Shown in pieces: positions 16,678 through 26,937 of a stretch of 64,000 bases of DNA. The DNA is from Kosakonia sacchari SP1 (GTDB taxonomy: Bacteria > Pseudomonadota > Gammaproteobacteria > Enterobacterales > Enterobacteriaceae). The position numbers and the translations under genes were made by a program. The DNA is taken from the NCBI RefSeq assembly GCF_000300455.3, contig NZ_CP007215.2:2294001-2358000 (forward strand), in the 5' to 3' direction. Below the pieces are notes generated by a model, which was not told the origin of the DNA, did no database searches, and worked only from the letters and a program-made list of their open reading frames with translations. Each line of letters opens with the position of its first letter. The first letter of the stretch is position 1.

Positions 16678-19317
16678 ATGAAGGGTAAATACAAAGCCGC
16701 CATCGCACTGGTGTTACTGGTCATTCTGCTGCCGCTTACGCTGCTGCTGACGCTTGCGCAATGGGTGCCGACGCTGGCCGGGATCTGGTTGCCGGCGGGC
16801 ACGCGTATCGCCATGGAAGAGAGCCCGCGCTTTACCCGACATGCGTTAAAAATCCCCGATCTGCGCTATCTGGCTGGTGATTGTCAACTGGCGTCATTAC
16901 AGGACGCCGAACTGACACACCCCAGCCGCTGGCAGCTTCATATTGGCGCGCTGGATATTAACACCGCCTGCCTGAATAAACTGCCACAAAGTGAAACGGT
17001 TTCTGACGCGCCGCGCACGCTGGCCGAATGGCAAGCCATGCTCCCTTACAGCTGGCTGACGGTGGAGCGTTTTACCGTCTCGCCGTGGAAAACATGGACA
17101 GGCAAATTATCCGCGTCGTTGACACCGGATTTGCAGCAACTCACTTACTCCGGCGAGCGCGTTGAACTCAGCGCGCGCCTGCGCGGGCAGACGCTGACGA
17201 TTAGCCGCATGGCGCTGCGTCTTGTCGATGGTCAGCCACCGTTTACGCTCGGTGGTGAATTTACCCTGCCGGACGTTCCAAATAGTGTTCCCGTTAACGG
17301 ACATATGGAAAGCACCTTAACGCTGTCGCAGCACCCGGGCGTGGTGGATGTCGATCTCGACTGGCGTGATAACGAAGGGCAACTGGTGGTCATGGCGCGC
17401 GATCAGGGCGATCCGCTGCTCGATCTGCCGTGGCAACTTACTCCCGAACAATTGACCATCAGCGATGGACGCTGGAGCTGGCCCTATCAGGGCTTTCCGC
17501 TGAGCGGTCGTGTTGGCTTGAAAGTGGATAACTGGCAGCAGGGGCTGGAAAAGGCGCAGTTCAGTGGCCGGTTAAACGTGCTGACGCAGGGCGACGCCGG
17601 GAAAGGCAATGCGGTGCTGACCATTGGCCCCGGACGTCTTGGTATCGACAATAACGATATGCCGCTGCAGCTGACCGGCGAAGCAAAACAGGGCGATCTG
17701 GTGTTTTACGCGGTGCTTCCCGCCCATCTGAGCGGTAGTGTTGACGATCCGCACCTGGCCTTCACGCCAGGCGCGCTGCTGCGCTCGCGCGGGCGGGTGA
17801 TTGATTCGTTAAATATAGATGAAGTGCGCTGGCCGCTGGCGGGTGTCAAACTCACTCAGCATGGTATTGACGGGCGTTTGCAGGCGATCCTTCGCGCGCA
17901 TGAAAATGCGATGGGGGATTTCCGTCTGCATCTTGATGGCCAGGCGCAGGATTTTCTGCCCGATAACGGCCTGTGGCGCTGGCGCTACTGGGGCGACGGC
18001 AATTTCACGCCGATGAACGCACGCTGGGATGTTGCGGGGCGTGGCGAATGGAATGACAACACGATCACGCTTAACGATCTCTCGACCGGCTTTGACCAGT
18101 TGCAGTATGGCGCGATGCACATGGCTACGCCCCGGTTAGTGCTGGATGCACCAGTGAAGTGGGTGCGTGATGCGACAAACCCGCAATTCACCGGCGCACT
18201 GACGCTCGATGCCGGGCAAACCAGTTTCAGCGCGGGAAGCGTCTTACCGCCTTCGACATTGACATTCAGCGTTGAAGGCGACGATCCGACCATGTTTCAA
18301 TTTAAGGGCGCGTTGCAGGCCGACACGATTGGCCCGGTGCAGGTTAATGGCCGCTGGGATGGCGAGCGTTTGCGTGGGCAGGCGTGGTGGCCGCGGCAGG
18401 CGCTCTCGGTATTCCAACCGCTTATTCCCCCTGACTGGAAAATGAAACTGCTGGATGGCGCACTGTATGCGCAGGTCGCCTTTTCCGCCGCAGCGGATCA
18501 AGGTTTTGAGGCGGGCGGTCACGGCGTGCTAAAGAGCGGCAGTGTCTGGACACCGGACAACCAAATTCGCGGCGTCGATTTTGTGCTGCCATTCCGCTAC
18601 CGGGAAGGGCGCTGGCAGTTGGGCACCCGCAGGCCGGTTTCGCTGCGCATTGGTGAGATAACCAACCAGGTGACGGCGAAAAACGTCACCGCCGACTTGC
18701 AGGGCGCGTGGCCATGGAGTGAGGAAAATCCGCTCGTATTAAGCGATGTCAGCGTCGATGTGCTGGGCGGGAAAGTGACTATGCAGCAGTTACGTATGCC
18801 GCAGCACGATCCGGCGCTGCTGCGTCTGAAGCACATTTCCGCCAGCGAGTTGATAAGCGCAGTGAATCCGAAGCAGTTTGCGCTTTCCGGGCCGTTTGAC
18901 GGCGCGCTGCCGCTGTGGCTGGATAACCCGCAATGGATCATTAAAGATGGCTGGCTGCATAACCCCGGGCCGATGACGCTGCGGATCGATAAAGATACCG
19001 CCGATGCGGTGGTGAAAGACAACATGGCGGCGGGCGCGGCAATTAACTGGCTGCGCTATATGGAAATTTCCCGCTCATGGACGAAGATCAATCTGGATAA
19101 TTTGGGGCTGTTGACGCTGCAGGCCACCCTGCGCGGCACCAGTTTTGTCGATGGCAAAAGCAGTACCGTGAATTTGAACTATACCCATGAGGAGAATGTA
19201 TTCACTTTATGGCGCAGTTTACGTTTTGGCGACAATTTGCAGTCATGGCTTGAGCAACACGCGGCGCTACCGCAAGCCCGCTGCGCGAAGGGCGAAGAGT
19301 GTGAGGATAAAAAATGA
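16678..19317 (+). CDS. ydbH: AsmA-like intermembrane bridge protein YdbH
   Basis: YdbH is an inner-membrane-anchored AsmA-like protein whose long periplasmic beta-groove is thought to carry phospholipids to the outer membrane, redundantly with TamB and YhdP. The ATG at 16678 gives 879 residues. A membrane anchor covers residues 8-27 (IALVLLVILLPLTLLLTLAQ), followed by long beta-rich repeats and, near the C-terminus, the family segment WLHNPGPMTLRI and NWLRYMEISRSWTKINLDNLG. The last codons overlap the start of ynbE by four bases (ATGA), so the two proteins should be coupled in translation, fitting their known direct contact. Confidence 0.95.
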   Translation: MKGKYKAAIALVLLVILLPLTLLLTLAQWVPTLAGIWLPAGTRIAMEESPRFTRHALKIPDLRYLAGDCQLASLQDAELTHPSRWQLHIGALDINTACLNKLPQSETVSDAPRTLAEWQAMLPYSWLTVERFTVSPWKTWTGKLSASLTPDLQQLTYSGERVELSARLRGQTLTISRMALRLVDGQPPFTLGGEFTLPDVPNSVPVNGHMESTLTLSQHPGVVDVDLDWRDNEGQLVVMARDQGDPLLDLPWQLTPEQLTISDGRWSWPYQGFPLSGRVGLKVDNWQQGLEKAQFSGRLNVLTQGDAGKGNAVLTIGPGRLGIDNNDMPLQLTGEAKQGDLVFYAVLPAHLSGSVDDPHLAFTPGALLRSRGRVIDSLNIDEVRWPLAGVKLTQHGIDGRLQAILRAHENAMGDFRLHLDGQAQDFLPDNGLWRWRYWGDGNFTPMNARWDVAGRGEWNDNTITLNDLSTGFDQLQYGAMHMATPRLVLDAPVKWVRDATNPQFTGALTLDAGQTSFSAGSVLPPSTLTFSVEGDDPTMFQFKGALQADTIGPVQVNGRWDGERLRGQAWWPRQALSVFQPLIPPDWKMKLLDGALYAQVAFSAAADQGFEAGGHGVLKSGSVWTPDNQIRGVDFVLPFRYREGRWQLGTRRPVSLRIGEITNQVTAKNVTADLQGAWPWSEENPLVLSDVSVDVLGGKVTMQQLRMPQHDPALLRLKHISASELISAVNPKQFALSGPFDGALPLWLDNPQWIIKDGWLHNPGPMTLRIDKDTADAVVKDNMAAGAAINWLRYMEISRSWTKINLDNLGLLTLQATLRGTSFVDGKSSTVNLNYTHEENVFTLWRSLRFGDNLQSWLEQHAALPQARCAKGEECEDKK

Positions 19318-19505
19318 AAACCCTGAAAGCCGTGCCCGTATTGATGGCGATAATGCTGCTGGCCGCCTGCACGCCGCGCATTGAGGTAGCGGCGCCAAAA
19401 GAGCCGATCACCATCAATATGAATGTGAAGATTGAGCATGAAATTCACATCAAAGTGGATAAAGACGTGGAAACCCTGCTGAAAACCCGTAGCGACTTAT
19501 TCTGA
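19314..19505 (+). CDS. ynbE: YnbE lipoprotein, outer-membrane partner of YdbH
   Basis: The 63-residue lipoprotein has the signal peptide MKTLKAVPVLMAIMLLAAC with lipobox LAAC. The conserved body contains TPRIEVAAPKEPITINMNV. In E. coli YnbE multimerises by beta-strand stacking and joins YdbH to form a bridge across the periplasm. It overlaps ydbH by four bases and is followed after four bases by ydbL. Confidence 0.95.
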   Translation: MKTLKAVPVLMAIMLLAACTPRIEVAAPKEPITINMNVKIEHEIHIKVDKDVETLLKTRSDLF

Positions 19506-19509
19506 GGCG

Positions 19510-19839
19510 ATGATGAAAAAACGTGTCATAAGCGCGCTGCTGGCCGTTGGCCTATTTAGCGCAACCGCTCAGGCGCTGACGCTCGATGAAGCCCGCACCC
19601 AGGGGCGCGTCGGTGAAACGCTCAATGGATATGTCGCGCCGATAAGCCAGGATAAAGAGACACTGGCGCTGGTGGAGCGCATTAACAAAGCGCGCACTGA
19701 GAGCTACCAGCAACTGGCCGATCGTAACAACATCGCGGTAGATGACGTGGCCAGGATGGCCGGTCAGAAACTGGTGGAGCGCGCGAAGCCCGGCGACTAT
19801 GTGCAGGGCATCAACGGTAAATGGCTGAAGAAACCGTAA
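19510..19839 (+). CDS. ydbL: YdbL, periplasmic DUF1318 protein
   Basis: The 109-residue protein has signal peptide MMKKRVISALLAVGLFSATAQA and the DUF1318 body (LDEARTQGRVGETLNGYVAP, then VERAKPGDYVQGINGKWL). ATG codons occur at 19510 and 19513. In E. coli YdbL modulates YdbH-YnbE bridge assembly. It ends the operon; its last 29 bases overlap the convergent LysR gene. Confidence 0.94.
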   Translation: MMKKRVISALLAVGLFSATAQALTLDEARTQGRVGETLNGYVAPISQDKETLALVERINKARTESYQQLADRNNIAVDDVARMAGQKLVERAKPGDYVQGINGKWLKKP

Positions 19840-20725
19840 GCGGCGCGTTACCTTCCTGCGCAAGATGCTGGCGCAACCACGCCAGCGCCTCCTCGGCCCG
19901 GCGGGTTAATGGCCACTCGGCACGGTGAATCAGCCACAGAGTATCCACCACATGAACCGGATCGCTGTCGACCTGCAACAACGCCTGGCGAGGATAAGCC
20001 AGCCGCGCGTAGCGGGGGAGCACGGTAAACCCCAGCCCGCGCGCCACCGGTTCGGCAATCAACCCAATATGATTAATAAACCCGCTCACCGGCAACGTAT
20101 GAATGCCCGGATTGCCGGGAAAGCGGCGGCTTAACAGACGTGTTGCCATCGCATTGCCATCCGGGTGGTTAATAAACCCGAGCGTGTGTAAATCCTGCCA
20201 GTTATTCAGCGAAAATCCAGCTGGCAGCAATAACTCCAGCGGTTCTTCGGTAAATTTATCTGCCATCAGACGGGTGTCATCCGGCTGCTGAGTCACCAGA
20301 CCTAATTCAAAACGGTTCTCTACAATCGCCGTGATCACCATGTGATCGGGAGCAAAGCGATAGCGGATGCTTAACTCGGGGCGGGCTTGCTGCAAATTGA
20401 GCAATAACGGGTAGATACGCAGGCCAATACTGCCTGGGCTTATCACGCTTATCTCTCCACCGTGATGCGCTTTATCATCCAGCCGGTGCATCAGGCGTTT
20501 GTTGGCCTGCTCCAGTTCCAGGCAATATTCACGTAACGCAATACCCTGCGGGGTTAATTCCAGCGTGCGTTTGCCGCGTAACATCAGCGTACCGGTTTGC
20601 TGCTCCAGTTGGCGTATATGCTGGCTCACCGCCGCCTGTGTAATGCCAAGCCTGTCAGCGGCGCGTGTGAAAGATCCCGCCTGGATCAGCGCCGAAAAAG
20701 AGCGTAACAGATGCGGATTAAACAT
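19811..20725 (-). CDS. LysR-family transcriptional regulator
   Basis: The 304-residue protein has an N-terminal winged helix-turn-helix (LIQAGSFTRAADRLGITQAAVSQHIRQLEQ) and a periplasmic-binding-protein-like effector domain (ISPGSIGLRIYPLLLNLQQARPEL). No target is obvious. It is divergent from a MarR gene, and the 228 bases between them hold a structured RNA-like element. Its 3' end overlaps ydbL convergently by 29 bases. Confidence 0.92.
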   Translation of the reverse strand: MFNPHLLRSFSALIQAGSFTRAADRLGITQAAVSQHIRQLEQQTGTLMLRGKRTLELTPQGIALREYCLELEQANKRLMHRLDDKAHHGGEISVISPGSIGLRIYPLLLNLQQARPELSIRYRFAPDHMVITAIVENRFELGLVTQQPDDTRLMADKFTEEPLELLLPAGFSLNNWQDLHTLGFINHPDGNAMATRLLSRRFPGNPGIHTLPVSGFINHIGLIAEPVARGLGFTVLPRYARLAYPRQALLQVDSDPVHVVDTLWLIHRAEWPLTRRAEEALAWLRQHLAQEGNAPLTVSSAIYR

Positions 20726-20823
20726 AATGAATATTTATAGAAATGATAAGTGATTGGCTATTTTCATTATAATTAGCCCGGTATAGGCTTGTCGACGCGT
20801 CTTAACCAACGACGCTGATTAAC

Positions 20824-20925
20824 GTGGTGAATCCCCCTATGCGGCGGGGCGCTTTGGTCGGTTTCACATTGCTGCGCAGGCTATGGGATCAAACGTAGCC
20901 TACCGGGAGGCACCCGGCACCACGC
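20824..20925 (+). ncRNA. C4-antisense-RNA-like structured element
   Basis: This stretch can fold as a closed multi-helix RNA. The outer GTGGTG (20824-20829) pairs with CACCAC near 20917-20922. Inner helices are GTGAA/TTCAC with a CCCC/GGGG hairpin inside, AGGCTA/TAGCCT, and CCGGG-AGGCA-CCCGG. The order and the end motif ACCGGGAGGCACCCGG recall the C4 antisense RNA family of P1/P7 and lambdoid phages, which controls antirepressor genes. No antirepressor follows; a MarR gene starts 30 bases downstream. The family call is from memory of the motif. The helices themselves can be read directly. Confidence 0.55.
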
Positions 20926-20953
20926 CTCTTATGCTGTATTTCCAGGATCGATT

Positions 20954-21394
20954 ATGGACAACCCGGGACTCTTATCGAGTGTACATTTGCTGTATCTGGC
21001 TTCGCATAACTTACGTCTGCTGATCGATGAGAAAGTAAAAGAGTACGAGCTTGGCTTTAATAGCTGGATGGTCCTTGTTTTCATCCGCAACGAGCCAGCC
21101 CTATTAACCCAGCGGGAAATCGCCGCGCGGCTGGGGCTAAAAGAGCCGAGCGTCGGCGAGCTTATTAAGCAATTAATGAAACGTAAATACCTGGCCAGAG
21201 CCGTGGATGTGCATGATCGTCGTAAATATGCCATCAAAATCACCGCGCCAGGAATGGCAACCTATGATGCCGTTCAGCAGGCGTTAATGCCGGTGCTGGG
21301 GGATGTGTTTAACGCTCTGGATTTATCACATTTGCAGAAGGCGCTTACCACCATTCTGTTGACTACCAAAGAGTACATTGCGGAAGGCGAATAG
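20954..21394 (+). CDS. MarR-family transcriptional regulator
   Basis: The 146-residue protein has a central winged helix (LTQREIAARLGLKEPSVGELIKQLMKR) and a DR-containing wing (VDVHDRRKYAIKIT), the MarR signature. Helical N- and C-termini would make the dimer interface. Its start lies just behind the C4-like element, so the RNA may act on its expression. The convergent neighbour azoR is not an obvious target. Confidence 0.9.
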   Translation: MDNPGLLSSVHLLYLASHNLRLLIDEKVKEYELGFNSWMVLVFIRNEPALLTQREIAARLGLKEPSVGELIKQLMKRKYLARAVDVHDRRKYAIKITAPGMATYDAVQQALMPVLGDVFNALDLSHLQKALTTILLTTKEYIAEGE

Positions 21395-21446
21395 TCGGAA
21401 AAGCGGGAGAAAGCACCCTCCCACCAGGAGGTGAGAGGGGAAAATC

Positions 21447-22064
<618 letters not shown>

Positions 22065-22253
22065 TTATTGTATTTGCAATGGGTTGCCCCGTGACGTCAT
22101 GACACTCTATTCACAAACTCTCTACATGAATAGCGCAATATATCGAATCCTATGTTCGAATTTCTTGAACAAGAAAAGGATTGCGGCGATGTGCTATCCT
22201 ACTGCGATTGCGAACTTAAGATGTTTTCCGGCAGTGCTCTGCCCAATAACGCT

Positions 22254-25200
22254 ATGACAGAACAACAGAAATTGACGATTACCGATCTCAGCGCGCAGCT
22301 CAACACCCTGATGCTACGCGACCAGCAGCGCTTCGCCCGCCGCCTGCATGGCAGCAAGAAAGTTAAAAATCCTGAATCTCAGCAAGCACTGCTGCAGACG
22401 TTGGCGCAAGAGATAAGCGAAGCCGCCGGAAAAGTGGCGCAGCGCGAAGCCGCGCGCCCGACCATTGATTACCCGGATAACCTGCCGGTCAGCCAGAAAA
22501 AGCAGGCTATCCTGGAAGCTATCCGCGATAACCAGGTGGTGATTGTGGCCGGTGAAACCGGCTCCGGTAAAACCACGCAATTACCGAAAATTTGCATGGA
22601 GCTGGGGCGCGGCATTAAAGGGCTGATTGGCCATACCCAGCCGCGTCGTCTGGCGGCGCGCACCGTCGCCAACCGTATTGCCGAAGAGCTGAAAACGGAG
22701 CCGGGCGGCTGCATCGGTTATAAGGTGCGTTTCAGCGATCATGTCAGCGATAACACCATGGTCAAGCTAATGACCGACGGTATTCTGCTGGCGGAAATTC
22801 AGCAGGATCGCTTGCTGATGCAATACGACACCATCATTATCGATGAGGCGCACGAACGCAGCCTGAACATCGATTTTCTGCTGGGTTATCTGCGTGAATT
22901 ACTGCCGCGTCGCCCGGATCTGAAAATCATCATCACCTCCGCCACCATCGATCCGCAACGTTTCTCGCGCCATTTCAATAACGCGCCGATTATCGAAGTG
23001 TCCGGGCGCACTTACCCGGTGGAAGTGCGCTACCGGCCGATTGTCGAAGAAGCGGATGACACGGAACGCGACCAGTTACAGGCGATTTTTGATGCGGTGG
23101 ACGAGCTTGGGCGCGAAAATGCAGGCGATATTCTGATCTTCATGAGCGGCGAACGGGAAATCCGCGACACCGCCGATGCCCTGAGCAAGCGCGATCTGCG
23201 CCACACGGAGATCCTGCCGCTATATGCGCGTTTATCAAACAGTGAACAGAACCGCGTATTCCAGCCACACAGCGGGCGGCGCATCGTGCTGGCGACCAAC
23301 GTGGCGGAAACGTCGCTGACCGTACCGGGCATCAAATATGTCATTGATCCGGGTACCGCGCGCATCAGCCGCTACAGCTATCGCACCAAAGTGCAACGCC
23401 TGCCGATTGAACCGGTTTCTCAGGCTTCCGCGAACCAGCGTAAAGGGCGCTGCGGGCGCGTGTCGGAAGGGATCTGTATTCGTCTCTATTCAGAAGACGA
23501 TTTCCTGTCACGCCCGGAATTTACCGATCCGGAAATTCTGCGCACCAACCTGGCGTCGGTCATTTTGCAAATGACGGCGTTGGGGCTTGGTGATATTGCC
23601 GCCTTCCCGTTTGTTGAAGCGCCGGATAAACGCAATATTCAGGACGGTGTGCGCCTGCTGGAAGAGTTGGGCGCGATCACCACCGACGAACAGCAGACGG
23701 CGTATAAACTGACGCCGCTCGGCCGCCAGCTATCGCAACTGCCGGTCGATCCACGCTTAGCGCGTATGGTGCTGGAAGCGCAAAAACATGGCTGTGTGCG
23801 TGAAGCAATGATCATTACTTCGGCGCTGTCGATTCAGGATCCGCGCGAACGACCGCTGGATAAAAAGCAGGCTTCAGACGAGAAGCATCAGCGCTTCCAT
23901 GATAAAGAGTCCGACTTCCTCGCGTTTGTGAACCTGTGGAACTACCTGGGCGAGCAGCAAAAAGCGCTCTCGTCAAACCAGTTCCGCCGTCAGTGCCGGG
24001 TCGATTACCTGAACTATCTGCGCGTGCGCGAATGGCAGGATATCTACACCCAACTGCGCCAGGTGGTGAAAGAGTTAGGGATCCCGGTCAACAGCGAGCC
24101 TGCGGAATACCGCGAAATTCACATCGCGCTGTTAACCGGTTTGCTGTCGCACATTGGTATGAAAGATGCCGACAAACAGGAATTTACCGGCGCACGTAAC
24201 GCCCGTTTTGCCATCTTCCCCGGCTCGGGGTTATTCAAAAAACCGCCGAAATGGACCATGGTGGCAGAACTGGTGGAAACCAGCCGTTTGTGGGGGCGCA
24301 TCGCCGCACGCATAGATCCGGAGTGGGTTGAACCGGTAGCGCAGCACCTGATTAAGCGTTCATACAGTGAACCGCACTGGGAGCGAGCGCAGGGTGCGGT
24401 AATGGCAACGGAAAAAGTGACTGTTTATGGCCTGCCGATCGTGGCGGCGCGCAAAGTGAACTACAGCCAGATCGACCCGACGCTTTGTCGTGAACTCTTT
24501 ATTCGCCACGCGCTGGTCGAGGGTGACTGGCAAACCCGGCATGCTTTCTTTCGCGACAACCTGAAACTGCGCGCGGAAGTGGAAGAACTGGAACATAAAT
24601 CCCGCCGCCGCGACATTCTGGTGGACGATGAAACACTGTTTGAGTTTTATGACCAGCGCATCAGCCACGAGGTGATTTCCGCCCGCCATTTCGATAGCTG
24701 GTGGAAAAAGGCCAGCCGTGAAGCCCCTGATCTGCTCAACTTCGAAAAGAGCATGCTGATCAAAGAGGGCGCTGAAGGGGTGAGTAAACTCGATTACCCC
24801 AACTTCTGGCATCAGGGCAACCTGAAGCTGCGCCTGAGTTACCAGTTTGAACCGGGCGCGGATGCCGATGGCGTCACGGTACATATTCCGCTGCCGTTAT
24901 TAAACCAGGTTGAAGAGAGCGGGTTTGAGTGGCAAATTCCCGGCCTGCGTCGCGAACTGGTGATTGCGCTGATTAAATCGCTGCCGAAACCAACGCGGCG
25001 CAACTTTGTTCCTGCGCCAAACTACGCCGAAGCGTTTCTTGGGCGCGTCACGCCGCTGGAACTGCCGTTGCTGGATGCGCTGGAGCGTGAACTGCGCCGG
25101 ATGACCGGCGTTACCGTCGACCGCGACGACTGGCACTGGGATCAGGTGCCCGATCACCTGAAAATCAGCTTCCGCGTGGTGGATGACAAAAATAAAAAGC

Positions 25201-26156
25201 TGCTCGAAGGTCGCTCGTTGAGCGAACTGAAAGAGCGCCTGAAAGGCAAAGTGCAGGAAACTCTTTCTGCGGTTGCTGATGACGGTATCGAGCAGCGCGG
25301 TTTGCATATCTGGAGCTTTGGTCAGCTTCCGGAAAGCTACGAGCAAAAACGCGGTAATTATAAGGTTAAAGCCTGGCCTGCGCTGGTCGATGAACGTGAC
25401 AGTGTCGCGATCAAGCTGTTCGATAACCCGCTGGAGCAGCAACAGGCGATGTGGCGTGGTATCCGCCGCCTGCTGTTGCTGAATATTCCGTCGCCCATTA
25501 AATATCTGCACGAAAAATTGCCGAACAAAGCCAAACTGGGTCTCTATTTCAACCCGTACGGCAAAATGCTGGAGTTGATCGATGACTGCATCTCCTGCGG
25601 CGTAGATAAACTTATCGACGAGGCAGGCGGCCCGGTGTGGAGCGAAGAGGGCTTCGCTGCGCTGCATGAGAAAGTGCGTGCGGAGCTGAACGAAACGGTA
25701 GTGGAGATCGCCAAACAGGTCGAACAGATCCTGACGGCGGTGTTCAATATCAACAAGCGACTGAAAGGGCGCGTTGATATGACCATGGCGCTTGGGCTGT
25801 CGGACATCAAAGCGCAGATGAACGGTCTGGTGTATCGCGGGTTTGTTACCGGCAACGGTTTCCGCCGTCTGGGTGACACGTTGCGTTACCTGCAAGCCAT
25901 CGAGAAGCGGCTGGAGAAACTGGCTGTCGATCCGCACCGCGACCGCGCGCAGATGCTGAAAGTGGAGCAGACGCAGCAAGCCTGGCAGCAGTGGCTGAAT
26001 AAACTGCCGCCGGCACGCCGGGAAGATGAGGATGTAAAAGCGATCCGCTGGATGATCGAAGAGCTGCGCGTCAGCTACTTTGCCCAGCAGCTGGGGACAC
26101 CATATCCCATCTCCGATAAGCGCATCCTGCAGGCAATGGAGCAGATTAGCGCCTGA
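22254..26156 (+). CDS. hrpA: DEAH-box RNA helicase HrpA
   Basis: HrpA is an ATP-dependent 3'-5' RNA helicase that resolves stalled or collided ribosomes. The ATG at 22254 (MTEQQKLT) gives 1,300 residues, as in E. coli; the frame is open further upstream but without conservation or a ribosome site. Walker A AGETGSGKTTQLP is near residue 97. The DEAH box lies in IIIDEAHERSLN, followed by SATIDPQRFS and the QRKGRCGR motif. Winged-helix, ratchet, OB-fold and the long DUF3418 C-terminal region (HIWSFGQLPESYEQKRGNYKVKAW onward) follow. A perfect hairpin lies just after the stop. Confidence 0.97.
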   Translation: MTEQQKLTITDLSAQLNTLMLRDQQRFARRLHGSKKVKNPESQQALLQTLAQEISEAAGKVAQREAARPTIDYPDNLPVSQKKQAILEAIRDNQVVIVAGETGSGKTTQLPKICMELGRGIKGLIGHTQPRRLAARTVANRIAEELKTEPGGCIGYKVRFSDHVSDNTMVKLMTDGILLAEIQQDRLLMQYDTIIIDEAHERSLNIDFLLGYLRELLPRRPDLKIIITSATIDPQRFSRHFNNAPIIEVSGRTYPVEVRYRPIVEEADDTERDQLQAIFDAVDELGRENAGDILIFMSGEREIRDTADALSKRDLRHTEILPLYARLSNSEQNRVFQPHSGRRIVLATNVAETSLTVPGIKYVIDPGTARISRYSYRTKVQRLPIEPVSQASANQRKGRCGRVSEGICIRLYSEDDFLSRPEFTDPEILRTNLASVILQMTALGLGDIAAFPFVEAPDKRNIQDGVRLLEELGAITTDEQQTAYKLTPLGRQLSQLPVDPRLARMVLEAQKHGCVREAMIITSALSIQDPRERPLDKKQASDEKHQRFHDKESDFLAFVNLWNYLGEQQKALSSNQFRRQCRVDYLNYLRVREWQDIYTQLRQVVKELGIPVNSEPAEYREIHIALLTGLLSHIGMKDADKQEFTGARNARFAIFPGSGLFKKPPKWTMVAELVETSRLWGRIAARIDPEWVEPVAQHLIKRSYSEPHWERAQGAVMATEKVTVYGLPIVAARKVNYSQIDPTLCRELFIRHALVEGDWQTRHAFFRDNLKLRAEVEELEHKSRRRDILVDDETLFEFYDQRISHEVISARHFDSWWKKASREAPDLLNFEKSMLIKEGAEGVSKLDYPNFWHQGNLKLRLSYQFEPGADADGVTVHIPLPLLNQVEESGFEWQIPGLRRELVIALIKSLPKPTRRNFVPAPNYAEAFLGRVTPLELPLLDALERELRRMTGVTVDRDDWHWDQVPDHLKISFRVVDDKNKKLLEGRSLSELKERLKGKVQETLSAVADDGIEQRGLHIWSFGQLPESYEQKRGNYKVKAWPALVDERDSVAIKLFDNPLEQQQAMWRGIRRLLLLNIPSPIKYLHEKLPNKAKLGLYFNPYGKMLELIDDCISCGVDKLIDEAGGPVWSEEGFAALHEKVRAELNETVVEIAKQVEQILTAVFNINKRLKGRVDMTMALGLSDIKAQMNGLVYRGFVTGNGFRRLGDTLRYLQAIEKRLEKLAVDPHRDRAQMLKVEQTQQAWQQWLNKLPPARREDEDVKAIRWMIEELRVSYFAQQLGTPYPISDKRILQAMEQISA

Positions 26157-26161
26157 TGGCA

Positions 26162-26190
26162 GGTGTTAGCCCGGGTACCGGGCTAACACC
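26162..26190. terminator. Hairpin between hrpA and the O-methyltransferase gene
   Basis: A 13-base perfect stem (GGTGTTAGCCCGG with CCGGGCTAACACC) lies between convergent genes six bases after the hrpA stop. No T-run follows, so it may act as a bidirectional or Rho-assisted end or an mRNA 3' protector. Confidence 0.6.
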
Positions 26191-26251
26191 ATCACTTCAG
26201 CCATCGCCGGATAAGCGAGTTCGCCATCCGGCAATGATTTGCACCGTAACC

Positions 26252-26911
26252 TTACGCATTCACCCAGGCAAGCGTAAAACCATCCCAGCCTTTGACGCCG
26301 ACCGTTTGCATGGCGGTGGCCGTCAGGCGCGGATCGGCACCAATCATCTCAATGAATTTCCGCACACCCTGCACGCTGGCATCGGTGGTGGTAGGGTTAG
26401 TCACTTCACCGTCACGCACTACGTTATCGCCAATAATCAGTGTGCCAGGCCGGGCATAGTGCATTGCCCATTTCAGGTAGTTCGGGTTATTGGGTTTGTC
26501 GGCATCGATAAAAATAAGATCGAAGGGCGGGTGGTCGCCCAGGTTTTCCAGCGTTTGCAGCGCCGGGCCTTCGGCGACGGTGACCAGATGCGCCACCCCG
26601 GCAAGCTGCAGGTTTTCGCGCGCTATCGCCGCGTGTAGCGGATCGGCTTCCAGCGTCAGCAGTTCGCCGCCGGAGGGGAGCTCGCGCGCCATCCACACCG
26701 TGCTGTAACCACCCAGCGTGCCGATTTCAAGGATGCGCTTCGCTCGTGTCATGCGCACAAACAATGCCAGTAATTGCCCCTGAGTAGGTGAAACATCAAT
26801 CGCCGGAAGCCCTGCACGCTGGTTATTTGCCAGCACCTGCGTCAGGATCTCATCTTTTGGAATCAATTGTTTTTCTAAGTATTCATCAACCGCTGACCAC
26901 TTCTGCTGCAT
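26252..26911 (-). CDS. Class I SAM-dependent O-methyltransferase (catechol/caffeoyl-CoA type)
   Basis: The 219-residue protein has the SAM motif ILEIGTLGGYSTVWMA near residue 60, followed by the acidic LTLEADP strand, FDLIFIDADKPNNPNYLKWA with the metal-binding Asp, and IIGDNVVRDGEV. These are the marks of the O-methyltransferase family 3 group (catechol, caffeoyl-CoA). It starts 26 bases after the stop of the outer-membrane channel gene on the same strand, so it is the last gene of the efflux operon. A role in methylating a phenolic compound linked to the pump is inference only. Confidence 0.88.
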   Translation of the reverse strand: MQQKWSAVDEYLEKQLIPKDEILTQVLANNQRAGLPAIDVSPTQGQLLALFVRMTRAKRILEIGTLGGYSTVWMARELPSGGELLTLEADPLHAAIARENLQLAGVAHLVTVAEGPALQTLENLGDHPPFDLIFIDADKPNNPNYLKWAMHYARPGTLIIGDNVVRDGEVTNPTTTDASVQGVRKFIEMIGADPRLTATAMQTVGVKGWDGFTLAWVNA

Positions 26912-26937
26912 AGCATTACTCCTGGTTTATTAGAAAC

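Noticed and set aside
24900..25979. Open frame of 359 codons on the minus strand
   Set aside because: It lies antisense inside hrpA, where high GC third positions create long shadow frames; no domain or ribosome site is seen.
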